Source: Deltaproteobacteria bacterium
GTDB lineage: Bacteria; JAUYMQ01
DNA: 5,176 nt
Assembly (NCBI GenBank): GCA_030698575.1
Contig: JAUYMQ010000634.1
Coordinates: 1 to 5,176, forward strand
Reading direction: 5' to 3'
Position numbers and translations under genes: made by a program. Of this stretch, positions 1 through 5,050 are shown piece by piece; position 1 is the first letter of the stretch; every line of letters starts with the position of its first letter. The notes under the pieces are model-generated. The model was not told the origin of the DNA. It searched no databases and worked only from the letters and a program-made list of their open reading frames with translations.

Positions 1-1
1 C

Positions 2-118
2 TACGCCCTGTTCCTGGTCGGCCCCGCCGCCAACGCCGTCGAGATCGCGATCCAGCGAACACGGGCTCGGGCCCGGCCGGCGTCGGCGGCTAGCCCGGAT
101 TCATTGGTCATACCTTAG
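2..118 (+). CDS. C-terminal fragment of an unidentified protein, possibly membrane-associated
   Basis: The gene enters from outside the window and ends at TAG 116-118, giving 38 visible residues. The first 18 codons nearly all end in G or C, which is what a real gene in such GC-rich DNA looks like. The start of the visible part, YALFLVGPAANAVEIAIQR, is a hydrophobic stretch followed by Arg residues, compatible with a final transmembrane helix and a short basic cytoplasmic tail. The last 15 or so residues are Ala/Ser/Pro-rich and codon use becomes less biased there. The tail may therefore have been replaced when foreign DNA joined the gene. I do not recognise the family, and the other forward frames have no such codon bias. 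Confidence 0.4.
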   Translation, partial: YALFLVGPAANAVEIAIQRTRARARPASAASPDSLVIP

Positions 119-257
119 GGCCCGCGCAAGAATAACTGCGCAGATTTTCGGCGAGCCATTCGGCTTCGGGAAGCCGAGGAGCGACGACGAACGGCATACC
201 CACAGCGGTATGTAGAGGAGGAGCGACAAAGCTGGCGGAGCCCTTGGCCGTTGAAAA
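119..257. other. Non-coding, potentially structured segment between the left gene and the IS66 element
   Basis: No convincing gene is seen in this segment. It contains three inverted repeats in a row: GCGCA 124-128 with TGCGC 137-141 (8-base loop), TCGGCTT 160-166 with AAGCCGA 171-177 (4-base loop), and CATACC 195-200 with GGTATG 207-212 (6-base loop). The middle one is a perfect 7-bp stem. Such clustering suggests a folded RNA, a recombinase or transposon end, or a regulatory leader. Its composition is visibly less GC-extreme than the flanking coding DNA. I cannot assign it to a known RNA or element family. Confidence 0.4.
176..227 (+). repeat. 10-bp direct repeat GAGGAGCGAC
   Basis: GAGGAGCGAC occurs at 176-185 and again at 218-227. 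The CATACC/GGTATG hairpin lies between the copies, and the first copy begins inside the 3' arm of the 160-177 hairpin. The arrangement of a repeat, a palindrome and a repeat resembles a protein-binding or recombination site, but no function can be shown from the sequence. Confidence 0.45.
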
Positions 258-286
258 GTGTCCTTCCGGCGAGCGTGCGTGACTGA
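258..286 (+). repeat. Left terminal inverted repeat of the IS66-type element
   Basis: The repeat begins GTGTCCTTCCGG and ends TGACTGA. It matches the reverse complement of 4056-4084 at 27 of 29 positions, with mismatches at repeat positions 13 and 22. The base just outside differs between the two ends (A257 versus the complement of G4085), which supports 258 as the element boundary. It lies 44 bp upstream of tnpA, as expected for an IS66 left end. Confidence 0.88.
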
Positions 287-307
287 GCCCCCGGCGGCCC
301 GTAGGCT
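279..307 (+). promoter_or_regulatory. Weak candidate sigma70-type promoter for the tnp operon
   Basis: GTGACT at 279-284 (4 of 6 matches to TTGACA) and TAGGCT at 302-307 (3 of 6 matches to TATAAT) are separated by 17 bp, upstream of tnpA. The -35-like box overlaps the inner end of the left terminal repeat, so transposase binding there could repress transcription. The match is poor and the host's promoter consensus is unknown. Confidence 0.2.
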
Positions 308-309
308 AG

Positions 310-331
310 TGAGCGTAGGAGGTTACGCTCA
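310..331 (+). promoter_or_regulatory. Hairpin presenting the tnpA Shine-Dalgarno, abutting the start codon
   Basis: TGAGCGTA (310-317) and TACGCTCA (324-331) are perfect 8-bp arms around the loop GGAGGT (318-323). The ribosome-binding core AGGAGG spans 317-322, so it is mostly in the loop, and the A of the tnpA ATG (331) closes the stem. It sits 8 bases from the start codon, an ideal spacing. In RNA the hairpin could modulate tnpA translation. In DNA the same palindrome could be an operator. The palindrome is seen directly and its role is inferred. Confidence 0.5.
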
Positions 332-714
332 TGGGAGAGTCCGAGGATCTGAGGGCGCTGCAGCGGCGCGTGGAGGGCTGGCGTAGGAATGGGGGCGGTC
401 GGGGGTCGCGGATCCCCGAGGAGCTGTGGCGCGACGCGGTTGCGGTGGCGCGAACGGCCGGGTTGTACGCGACGGCACGGGCTCTTCGCTTCAACTACGA
501 GCGGCTGAAGAAGCTGGCGGGCACGATGGAGCCGAGCCCAGGGAAGCGGGCGATGGAGTTCGTCACGCTGCAGATGCCACAGGTGCCGGCCGGGCCCAAG
601 GTGGTGATCGACCTGGCGGGGCGTGACGGCGAGCAGATGCGCATCGACGTGTCGGGCGGGAGCGCGGTGGACGTTGCGGCGCTGGCGAGCGCGTTCTGGG
701 GGAGGAGGTCGTGA
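331..714 (+). CDS. tnpA: IS66-family accessory protein TnpA (helix-turn-helix)
   Basis: This is a 127-residue protein in the first position of an IS66 operon, where the family has a small HTH accessory protein required with TnpB for transposition. Residues 28-62 (from RIPEELW to NYERLKKL) resemble the IS66 TnpA N-terminal HTH: a helix, AVAVARTAG, then a second helix entering YATARALRFNYERLKKL. The C-terminal part (about 76-125) carries the usual FVTLQMP, VVIDLAGRDGEQMRIDV and DVAALASAFWG segments. ATG 331 is chosen because AGGAGG at 317-322 lies 8 bases upstream. The stop codon overlaps the GTG start of tnpB by four bases (GTGA 711-714), so translation is probably coupled. Nothing looks truncated. 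The specific DNA target is unknown, though the hairpin just upstream is a plausible site. Confidence 0.85.
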   Translation: MGESEDLRALQRRVEGWRRNGGGRGSRIPEELWRDAVAVARTAGLYATARALRFNYERLKKLAGTMEPSPGKRAMEFVTLQMPQVPAGPKVVIDLAGRDGEQMRIDVSGGSAVDVAALASAFWGRRS

Positions 715-1079
715 TCCAGGTGACCCCCCAGATGCGAATCCTCGTGGCCGTGGAGCCGCAGGACTTCCGGCGCGGGATCGACGGTCTGAGCCGGATCTGT
801 CGAGAGGTGCTCGCAAGCGACCCGCTCTCCGGCACGATCTTCGTGTTCCGGAGCCGGCGCGGCACGGCGATCCGGCTTCTCTGCTACGACGGCCAGGGGA
901 TGTGGCTGGCCCACAAGCGCCTGTCCGAGGGCAAATTCAGGTACTGGCCAGGACGGAAGGGGGCGGCGGGACACGAACTCCTGGCCCACCAGCTCCAGGT
1001 ACTGCTGGCGGCGGGCGACCCAGACGCGACGAGAGCGGCGCCGCTGTGGAGGCCCATCGCCCAGGCGGCCACGACGTAG
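711..1079 (+). CDS. tnpB: IS66-family accessory protein TnpB (Orf2)
   Basis: This 122-residue protein is a clear IS66 Orf2/TnpB. It shows the family pattern in order: VEPQDFRRGIDGL (14-26), DPLSGTIFVFRSRRG (37-51), IRLLCYDGQGMWL (54-66) and KRLSEGKFRYWP (69-80), followed by a variable Ala-rich tail. It is unrelated to the RNA-guided nuclease also called TnpB in IS200/IS605 elements. TnpB is required for IS66 transposition, but its biochemical role is not settled. The start is taken as GTG 711, which overlaps the tnpA stop and is served by GGAGG at 701-705. An ATG at 732 would remove seven residues and lacks this arrangement. The stop is TAG 1077-1079, with 39 bp before the DUF4338 gene. Length is normal for the family. 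Confidence 0.9.
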   Translation: MIQVTPQMRILVAVEPQDFRRGIDGLSRICREVLASDPLSGTIFVFRSRRGTAIRLLCYDGQGMWLAHKRLSEGKFRYWPGRKGAAGHELLAHQLQVLLAAGDPDATRAAPLWRPIAQAATT

Positions 1080-1118
1080 GGACTTGCGTTCTCTTCCGGA
1101 GTTTGGTACCAATGGGGC

Positions 1119-1994
1119 GTGGACATCGTGCTCCGGTACCGGGGACGCGCCATCAACGCCGCCGACGTGGACGCGATTCGGAGGCTCATCGCGGAGCATC
1201 CGAAGGCGAAGCGCCGGGCCCTGTCGATCCTGCTGTGCGAGGCGTGGTCGTGGCGTCAGGCCAACGGGGCGCTGCGCGACGCAGTGTGCCGGGGCCTCCT
1301 GCTGGCGCTGCACCGTGCCGGTCACATCACGTTGCCGCCCCCGCAGTGCCGAACGGTCCCGAGGTGGAGGCCACCGCAACGAGTCCACGTTCGGCCGGTC
1401 CCGCGCGAAGGAAACCTCGGCGATCTGGGGCCGATCGAGATACGGCAGGTGCGTCGCACCCCCGAGGAGGCGCTGGTCGATTCGCTCATCGACGAGCACC
1501 ACTACCTCGGCTACGCGAGGCCTGTCGGCGAGCACCTCAAGTATCTCGTGACGGCGAGCGGCTCGCCGCTGGCCTGCTTCTGCTGGACATCGGCGCCAAG
1601 GCATCTCGGACCGAGGGACCGGCACATCGGGTGGTCCGCGGAGGCGAGGAAGGCCAACGTCCGTTACGTGGCCTACCAGAGCCGGTTCTTGATCCTGCCG
1701 TGGATCCATGTGCCGCTCTTGGCGTCGCACTTGCTCGGGCGCATGGCGCGGCAGCTCTCCGGCGACTGGGAGCAGCAGTACGCGCACCGGATCTACTTCA
1801 CCGAGACCTTCGTCGATCCGGCACGCTTCCGCGGAACATGCTACAAGGCCGCCAACTGGACGTACCTCGGGATGACGACGGGCCGCGGCAAGGACGCGCC
1901 GACGAAGCGGCCCAACCGGCCGCCGAAGGACGTCTATGGCTACCCGCTGGTGAAGGACTTTCGCCAGAGGCTGGGGCAGATGCCACCGCCATGA
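1119..1994 (+). CDS. DUF4338 / DruA-family protein carried in the IS66 operon
   Basis: This 291-residue protein has the full set of DUF4338 landmarks: HHYLGY (127-132), VGEHLKYLV (136-144), RDRHIGW (166-172), RFLILPW (189-195), LASHLLGRMARQLSGDW (201-217), ETFVDP (229-234), GTCYKAANW (239-247) and GMTTGRGK (251-258). The N-terminal 75 residues (VLRYRGR, then a QANGALRDAVCR segment) form a small helical, possibly DNA-binding module, joined by an Arg/Pro-rich linker (76-98). DUF4338 is the domain of DruA from the Druantia anti-phage system, but no DruE-like helicase or other Druantia gene is here, so the symbol is not applied. The gene sits between tnpB and tnpC and overlaps the tnpC start (ATGA 1991-1994), which suggests a role in transposition or its control. 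The start is uncertain: GTG 1119 or GTG 1128, neither with a strong Shine-Dalgarno. The molecular activity is unknown. Confidence 0.87.
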   Translation: MDIVLRYRGRAINAADVDAIRRLIAEHPKAKRRALSILLCEAWSWRQANGALRDAVCRGLLLALHRAGHITLPPPQCRTVPRWRPPQRVHVRPVPREGNLGDLGPIEIRQVRRTPEEALVDSLIDEHHYLGYARPVGEHLKYLVTASGSPLACFCWTSAPRHLGPRDRHIGWSAEARKANVRYVAYQSRFLILPWIHVPLLASHLLGRMARQLSGDWEQQYAHRIYFTETFVDPARFRGTCYKAANWTYLGMTTGRGKDAPTKRPNRPPKDVYGYPLVKDFRQRLGQMPPP

Positions 1995-3796
1995 GCAAGA
2001 CGCCGGAGGTGGTCGAGGTGGACATGGCTCAGCTCGAGGGGCTCGTGGATCGCACGAAGGGGATCGTCGTCCCCGAGGACCACGAGCTGATCGAGGGCCT
2101 GGTGGGAACGGTCGTGGCGCTGACGAAGCTCGTGCGGGAGGGGCGAGCGACGCTCGCCCGCATCCGCCACCTGCTCGGTCTCCGGAGCAGCGAGAAGACG
2201 GACGATGTCCTGCCCCGAGGCGGGAAAGGCACGGCAGGGGACTCGGATGCGGGTACCAAGCCAGAGGCGCCCGAGGGGGCGGCGGTGACGGGCATCGATG
2301 AGAACGGGGCGACCTCCCCGACGCCCGATGCCGACAAGCCCCAAGCCCCGGGGCACGGCTGTCTGCCCCTCTCGGCGTACCTCGATCTCTGCCCGATCCG
2401 GGTGACGCACGACAAGCTCCACCCCGGAGACCGATGCCCGCTGTGCGGTCGGGGCAACCTCTTCGAGCTGCGGGAGCCGGCGAAGATCTTGCGAATCCAG
2501 GGTCAGCCCCCCCTGGTGGGGGAGTGCTGGCTCTCTCAGCGACTTCGCTGCAACAGTTGCGGCGCGGTCTTCACGGCGGCCGCGCCCCCCGAGGCGCAGG
2601 GTCGGAAGTACAGCGCCTCGGCCGTGGCCATCATCGCGCTGCTGCGCTACGGCGGGGGGATGCCCCTCTACCGCCTCGAGGGGCTGCAGGGACATATGGG
2701 CACCCCGGTCCCGGACGCCACGATGTGGGATGTCCTGGTCGTGCGAGCGGACGAGATCAAGCCCGTCCTTCAGGAACTGCGCCGCCTGGGGGCCCAGGGG
2801 GTCCTCATGCACAACGACGACACTTACATGCGCATCCTCGAGTTCATGGGGAAGCGCCGTGCCCGGCTGATCGAGAGCGGAGCGCTTCCCTCTCCCGAAC
2901 GCACCGGGCTGTTCACGACGGGCATCGTGGCGATCTTCGAGAGTCACCCGATCGCGCTCTACATCACCGGCCGTCAGCACGCGGGCGAGAACCTCGCGGA
3001 TCTCCTGACGGAGCGGGAGCCCGGGCGCCGACCGCCGATCCAAATGTGCGATGGGCTCGACCGCAACCACCCGAAGGGGCACGAAGTGGTCCCCGCCAAC
3101 TGCCTGGTCCACGGCCGCCGGCACGTCGTAGACCAGGTCGAGAGCTTCCCCGAGGAGTGCCGCTACCTGCTCGAGAGGATGAGGGACGTCTTCCGTGTCG
3201 ACGACCTCTGCCGGAAGGCGGGCCTCTCGGACGACGAGCGCCTCCATCGCCATCAGCGGGAGAGCGGGCCCATCATGGAGGAGATCCAGCGATGGATGGA
3301 GGCCCAGATGGAGGAGAAGCGCGTCGAGCCCAACTCGGGGCTGGGCGCCGCGATCAGGTACCTGCTCAAGCGCTGGGACAAGCTCACCCTCTTCCTGCGC
3401 GTTCCCGGAGCCCCCCTGGAAAACAACCTCGTGGAGAGGGCGCTCAAGCGAGCGATCCGCCACCGAAAGAACAGTCTCTTCTACTTCAACGCGCGTGGTG
3501 CAGAGGTGGGCGACCTGTACATGACGCTCATCCACACGACGGAGCTCAATGGCGGCAACGCCTTCCACTACCTGACCGAGCTGATGCGGCACGCGAAGGC
3601 CGCGTCCGAGAGGCCCGGCGACTGGCTGCCCTGGACCTATCTCGAGACTCTGGCCCGCTTGCAGGCCGCAAATGCAGCCCCCGCGCAGAGCACGTCGCCT
3701 ACGCCTCCACCCCCACACCCCCGGCCCGTGAAGCCTCGTAGGCGACCCCTCGCAGGTAAGCCGGCCGCCGAGCCACATCAGCCGCACGCTCCGTAG
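1991..3796 (+). CDS. tnpC: IS66-family DDE transposase TnpC
   Basis: This 601-residue protein is the catalytic transposase, which cuts and joins the element ends. It has an N-terminal helical region (about 30-66), an acidic, low-complexity linker (70-122) and a zinc ribbon with CPLC (149-152) and CNSC (187-190). The RNase H-like catalytic core follows. Likely catalytic residues are D276 in HNDDT (274-278), D354 in QMCD (351-354) and E482 in LENNLVERALKRAIRHRKNSL (core 476-496), the last being the standard IS66 signature. The first motif reads NDD where many IS66 members have ADE. C-terminal conserved blocks run through GDLYMTLIHTTELNG (507-521) and end with a Pro/Arg-rich tail (562-601). ATG 1991 overlaps the preceding TGA and has no good Shine-Dalgarno of its own, so coupled translation is likely. 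The frame is intact and the length is normal for the larger IS66 subgroup. Confidence 0.93.
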   Translation: MSKTPEVVEVDMAQLEGLVDRTKGIVVPEDHELIEGLVGTVVALTKLVREGRATLARIRHLLGLRSSEKTDDVLPRGGKGTAGDSDAGTKPEAPEGAAVTGIDENGATSPTPDADKPQAPGHGCLPLSAYLDLCPIRVTHDKLHPGDRCPLCGRGNLFELREPAKILRIQGQPPLVGECWLSQRLRCNSCGAVFTAAAPPEAQGRKYSASAVAIIALLRYGGGMPLYRLEGLQGHMGTPVPDATMWDVLVVRADEIKPVLQELRRLGAQGVLMHNDDTYMRILEFMGKRRARLIESGALPSPERTGLFTTGIVAIFESHPIALYITGRQHAGENLADLLTEREPGRRPPIQMCDGLDRNHPKGHEVVPANCLVHGRRHVVDQVESFPEECRYLLERMRDVFRVDDLCRKAGLSDDERLHRHQRESGPIMEEIQRWMEAQMEEKRVEPNSGLGAAIRYLLKRWDKLTLFLRVPGAPLENNLVERALKRAIRHRKNSLFYFNARGAEVGDLYMTLIHTTELNGGNAFHYLTELMRHAKAASERPGDWLPWTYLETLARLQAANAAPAQSTSPTPPPPHPRPVKPRRRPLAGKPAAEPHQPHAP

Positions 3797-4055
3797 ACGG
3801 TCTCGGCGCGGGGCCCGTGGCTCCCGCTCATCGCCACGCTCGGCTGTCGCTACGTCTTCTCGTTCTTGACCCGCCGGCCGTCCTTCACGAACGCCAGCCC
3901 GGCCATGTCCTCCCCCGCTCGGGACCCAGCTCCGATTCGCGCCCCCCACGCCCACCTCCGGGCTACGACCTCCCGGGCCACCAGGACATCCACATCGCCA
4001 CGCCGGTCGGCTGCGGACGGTCGCGCTGCCAGTCCCACTGCGCGTTGGCCGACCG
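3797..4055. other. Right-hand non-coding part of the IS66 element
   Basis: About 260 bp lie between the tnpC stop and the right terminal repeat. The + strand is C-rich and no reading frame has both a credible start with a ribosome site and a recognisable product. A 62-codon minus-strand frame (3850-4038) ends in MAGLAFVKDGRRVKNEKT with G/C at every third position. Its upstream part loses that bias and it has no known relatives that I can name, so it is not called. ACGCTC, a piece of the terminal repeat, recurs at 3836-3841. Confidence 0.5.
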
Positions 4056-4084
4056 TCAGTCAAGCACGCTCCCCGGAAGGACAC
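4056..4084 (-). repeat. Right terminal inverted repeat of the IS66-type element
   Basis: Read on the minus strand it begins GTGTCCTTCCGG and ends TGACTGA, pairing with 258-286 with two mismatches. The primase gene to the right is therefore outside the element. The adjoining octamer GTTGGTTC shares only GTTG with the left-flank octamer GTTGAAAA. Confidence 0.88.
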
Positions 4085-4121
4085 GTTGGTTCAGACGCAC
4101 TCGCGCTGAACGCCTCCAGGG

Positions 4122-4134
4122 GGTCGGACCGACC
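4122..4134. repeat. 13-bp palindrome GGTCGG-A-CCGACC
   Basis: Perfect 6-bp arms flank a single central A, 38 bp outside the right IS end and about 97 bp upstream of the primase start. A second inverted pair, GTTGGTT (4085-4091) and AACCAAC (4135-4141), encloses it. This could be an operator or recognition site for a dimeric protein, and no specific function is shown. Confidence 0.45.
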
Positions 4135-4198
4135 AACCAACCCAGGACTCTTCATGCCGAGCTGCTGCCAGGACCCGCCACTGGCCGTGAACCACACG

Positions 4199-4214
4199 CC
4201 CCCCCCCGGGGGGG
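4199..4214. repeat. C9G7 homopolymer tract upstream of the primase gene
   Basis: Nine C (4199-4207) are followed directly by seven G (4208-4214), ending four bases before the Shine-Dalgarno core of the primase gene. Such tracts are prone to replication slippage and to sequencing or assembly error. The C7G7 part could also fold back and affect access to the ribosome site. Confidence 0.8.
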
Positions 4215-4218
4215 AGAG

Positions 4219-4223
4219 AGGAG
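4219..4223 (+). promoter_or_regulatory. Shine-Dalgarno deciding the primase-gene start
   Basis: AGGAG lies in a purine-rich run, with 7 bases before ATG 4231. It decides for this ATG over the far-upstream ATG (3817) and over the internal ATG 4258 in the same frame. Confidence 0.65.
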
Positions 4224-4230
4224 AGTGCGC

Positions 4231-4986
4231 ATGCAAGCCAAGGATCAGACCAAATTGATGATTCGCTGGTGGACGTGGGCCGGCATCGACTGCGCGGACC
4301 TCGCGGTAAGGCGTCCGGATGGATCGATGCTCTGGCACACGAACCTCCCGATCAAGGAGCTTCCCCTGGGTTGGGCCGGGGCGGAGAACGCTCGCGGCGC
4401 GGATGTCTACGTGCGGCCAGCTCGTGGCTACGTCTGGCCGATCATGTTCCTCGACGATGTCCCGATCGAGGTGATGCACCGCGTCATTCGGAAGTACGCG
4501 GCGCTCGCGGTCCGCACGTCGCCGCAGGGTGGATGCCACATCTGGATGCTCTGCCGCCGCCGCCTGGACGAGCAGGAGCGGGCCGAGGCGCAGAGGCGGA
4601 TTGCTCCGCTCGCGGGAGCCGATCCTGGGTCGGTCTCCGGCGAACACCTCGGACGGCTCGCCGGGTTCAAGAACTGGAAGCGCGACGGCGTCTGGGTGAA
4701 CGTTGCCCGGAGCTCGTCAGGACAAGCCTGGGATCCCGACGCCATCGTTCCCGTTCGCACGCCCATACGTCCGATGATCCCGCTCCCACAGCCCAGTAGG
4801 GGCTTGGATCGGAGCGAGTCCGGCCGTGACTGGGGCTGGGTCTGCGGACGCCTGGAGGCTGGCTGGGAACCACGCGAGATCTACTGGGATCTGGTCGCTC
4901 GCTCACGGCCGCGTCGGGGCGCCGACGCTGAGCGCTACGCCGGCCACACGCTCTCCAACGCCCTCCAGAACCGGGCTAACGGCTGA
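4231..4986 (+). CDS. RepB/AEP-like DNA primase-domain protein
   Basis: The product has 251 residues. Its middle resembles archaeo-eukaryotic-type primases of the RepB class: DVYVRPARGYVWPIMFLDD (58-76), with the FLDD acidic pair as candidate metal ligands; RTSPQGGCHIWM (95-106), the S-x-G-x-x-H type motif II; and GEHLGRLAGFKNWKR (137-151), like the motif III region of this group. The C-terminal part (about 199-245: RDWGWVCGRLEAGW, REIYWDLV, AERYAGHTLSNAL) looks like the small helical domain that follows such primases. Residues 1-15 may be dispensable, since ATG 4258 is in frame. Plasmid and phage relatives make primers at replication origins. No helicase or initiator gene accompanies this one here. 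It lies outside the IS66 repeats, and its codon use is less strictly G/C-ending than tnpC. The same frame continues open upstream to 3817, but that stretch lacks coding character. Confidence 0.6.
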   Translation: MQAKDQTKLMIRWWTWAGIDCADLAVRRPDGSMLWHTNLPIKELPLGWAGAENARGADVYVRPARGYVWPIMFLDDVPIEVMHRVIRKYAALAVRTSPQGGCHIWMLCRRRLDEQERAEAQRRIAPLAGADPGSVSGEHLGRLAGFKNWKRDGVWVNVARSSSGQAWDPDAIVPVRTPIRPMIPLPQPSRGLDRSESGRDWGWVCGRLEAGWEPREIYWDLVARSRPRRGADAERYAGHTLSNALQNRANG

Positions 4987-5050
4987 AAAAGGAGCCCCAC
5001 GTGAGACCCACGAGAGATCCCCCTTGACAACAGTGGCCCTCATAGGAGCA

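Larger units (their letters stand above)
258..4084 (+). mobile_element. IS66-family insertion sequence with a DUF4338 (DruA-like) passenger gene
   Basis: This 3827-bp unit is bounded by matching 29-bp terminal inverted repeats. It contains the three classical IS66 genes tnpA, tnpB and tnpC, plus a DUF4338 gene between tnpB and tnpC. All four reading frames are intact, and TnpC retains its candidate acidic triad and zinc-ribbon cysteines, so the copy could be autonomous. IS66 members usually make 8-bp target duplications. Here the flanking octamers are GTTGAAAA (250-257) and GTTGGTTC (4085-4092), which share only the first four bases. Either the duplication has decayed, or one flank was rearranged after insertion. 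The family assignment is firm. The exact ends are inferred from where the repeat match stops. Confidence 0.88.

Noticed and set aside
119-257. CRISPR array or tRNA in the hairpin-rich segment
   Set aside because: There are only two copies of a 10-bp repeat and no regular spacers, and the hairpins do not form a tRNA cloverleaf with conserved loops.
711-1079. RNA-guided nuclease TnpB with an omega RNA
   Set aside because: The name coincides, but this 122-residue protein is the IS66 Orf2. There is no RuvC or zinc-finger nuclease domain.
495-1787. Long minus-strand open frame of 430 codons
   Set aside because: It lies antisense to tnpA, tnpB and the DUF4338 gene, shows no recognisable domains, and has the Arg/Pro-rich composition of a shadow frame.
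1119-1994. A complete Druantia defence system
   Set aside because: Only the DruA-like gene is present. All neighbours are IS66 transposition genes, so calling a defence system is not supported.
623-3796. A single 1057-codon open frame covering tnpB, the DUF4338 gene and tnpC
   Set aside because: Only the part from ATG 1991 has IS66 TnpC character. Upstream the frame overlaps two well-supported genes and reads as Arg/Gly/Pro-rich sequence typical of an out-of-frame GC-rich gene.
1940-4084. Minus-strand open frame of 714 codons opposite tnpC
   Set aside because: It is a mirror of the strongly biased codons of tnpC. No family motif was seen and it ends within the right IS repeat.
3817-4230. 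N-terminal extension of the primase-like protein by 138 residues
   Set aside because: The stretch crosses the IS end and the C9G7 tract, lacks domain features, and a good Shine-Dalgarno serves ATG 4231.
4986-5012. Rho-independent terminator for the minus-strand PilZ-like gene
   Set aside because: The hairpin (CGTG 5000-5003 with CACG 5009-5012) has only 4 bp, and the run of five T on the minus strand is nine or more bases away from it.
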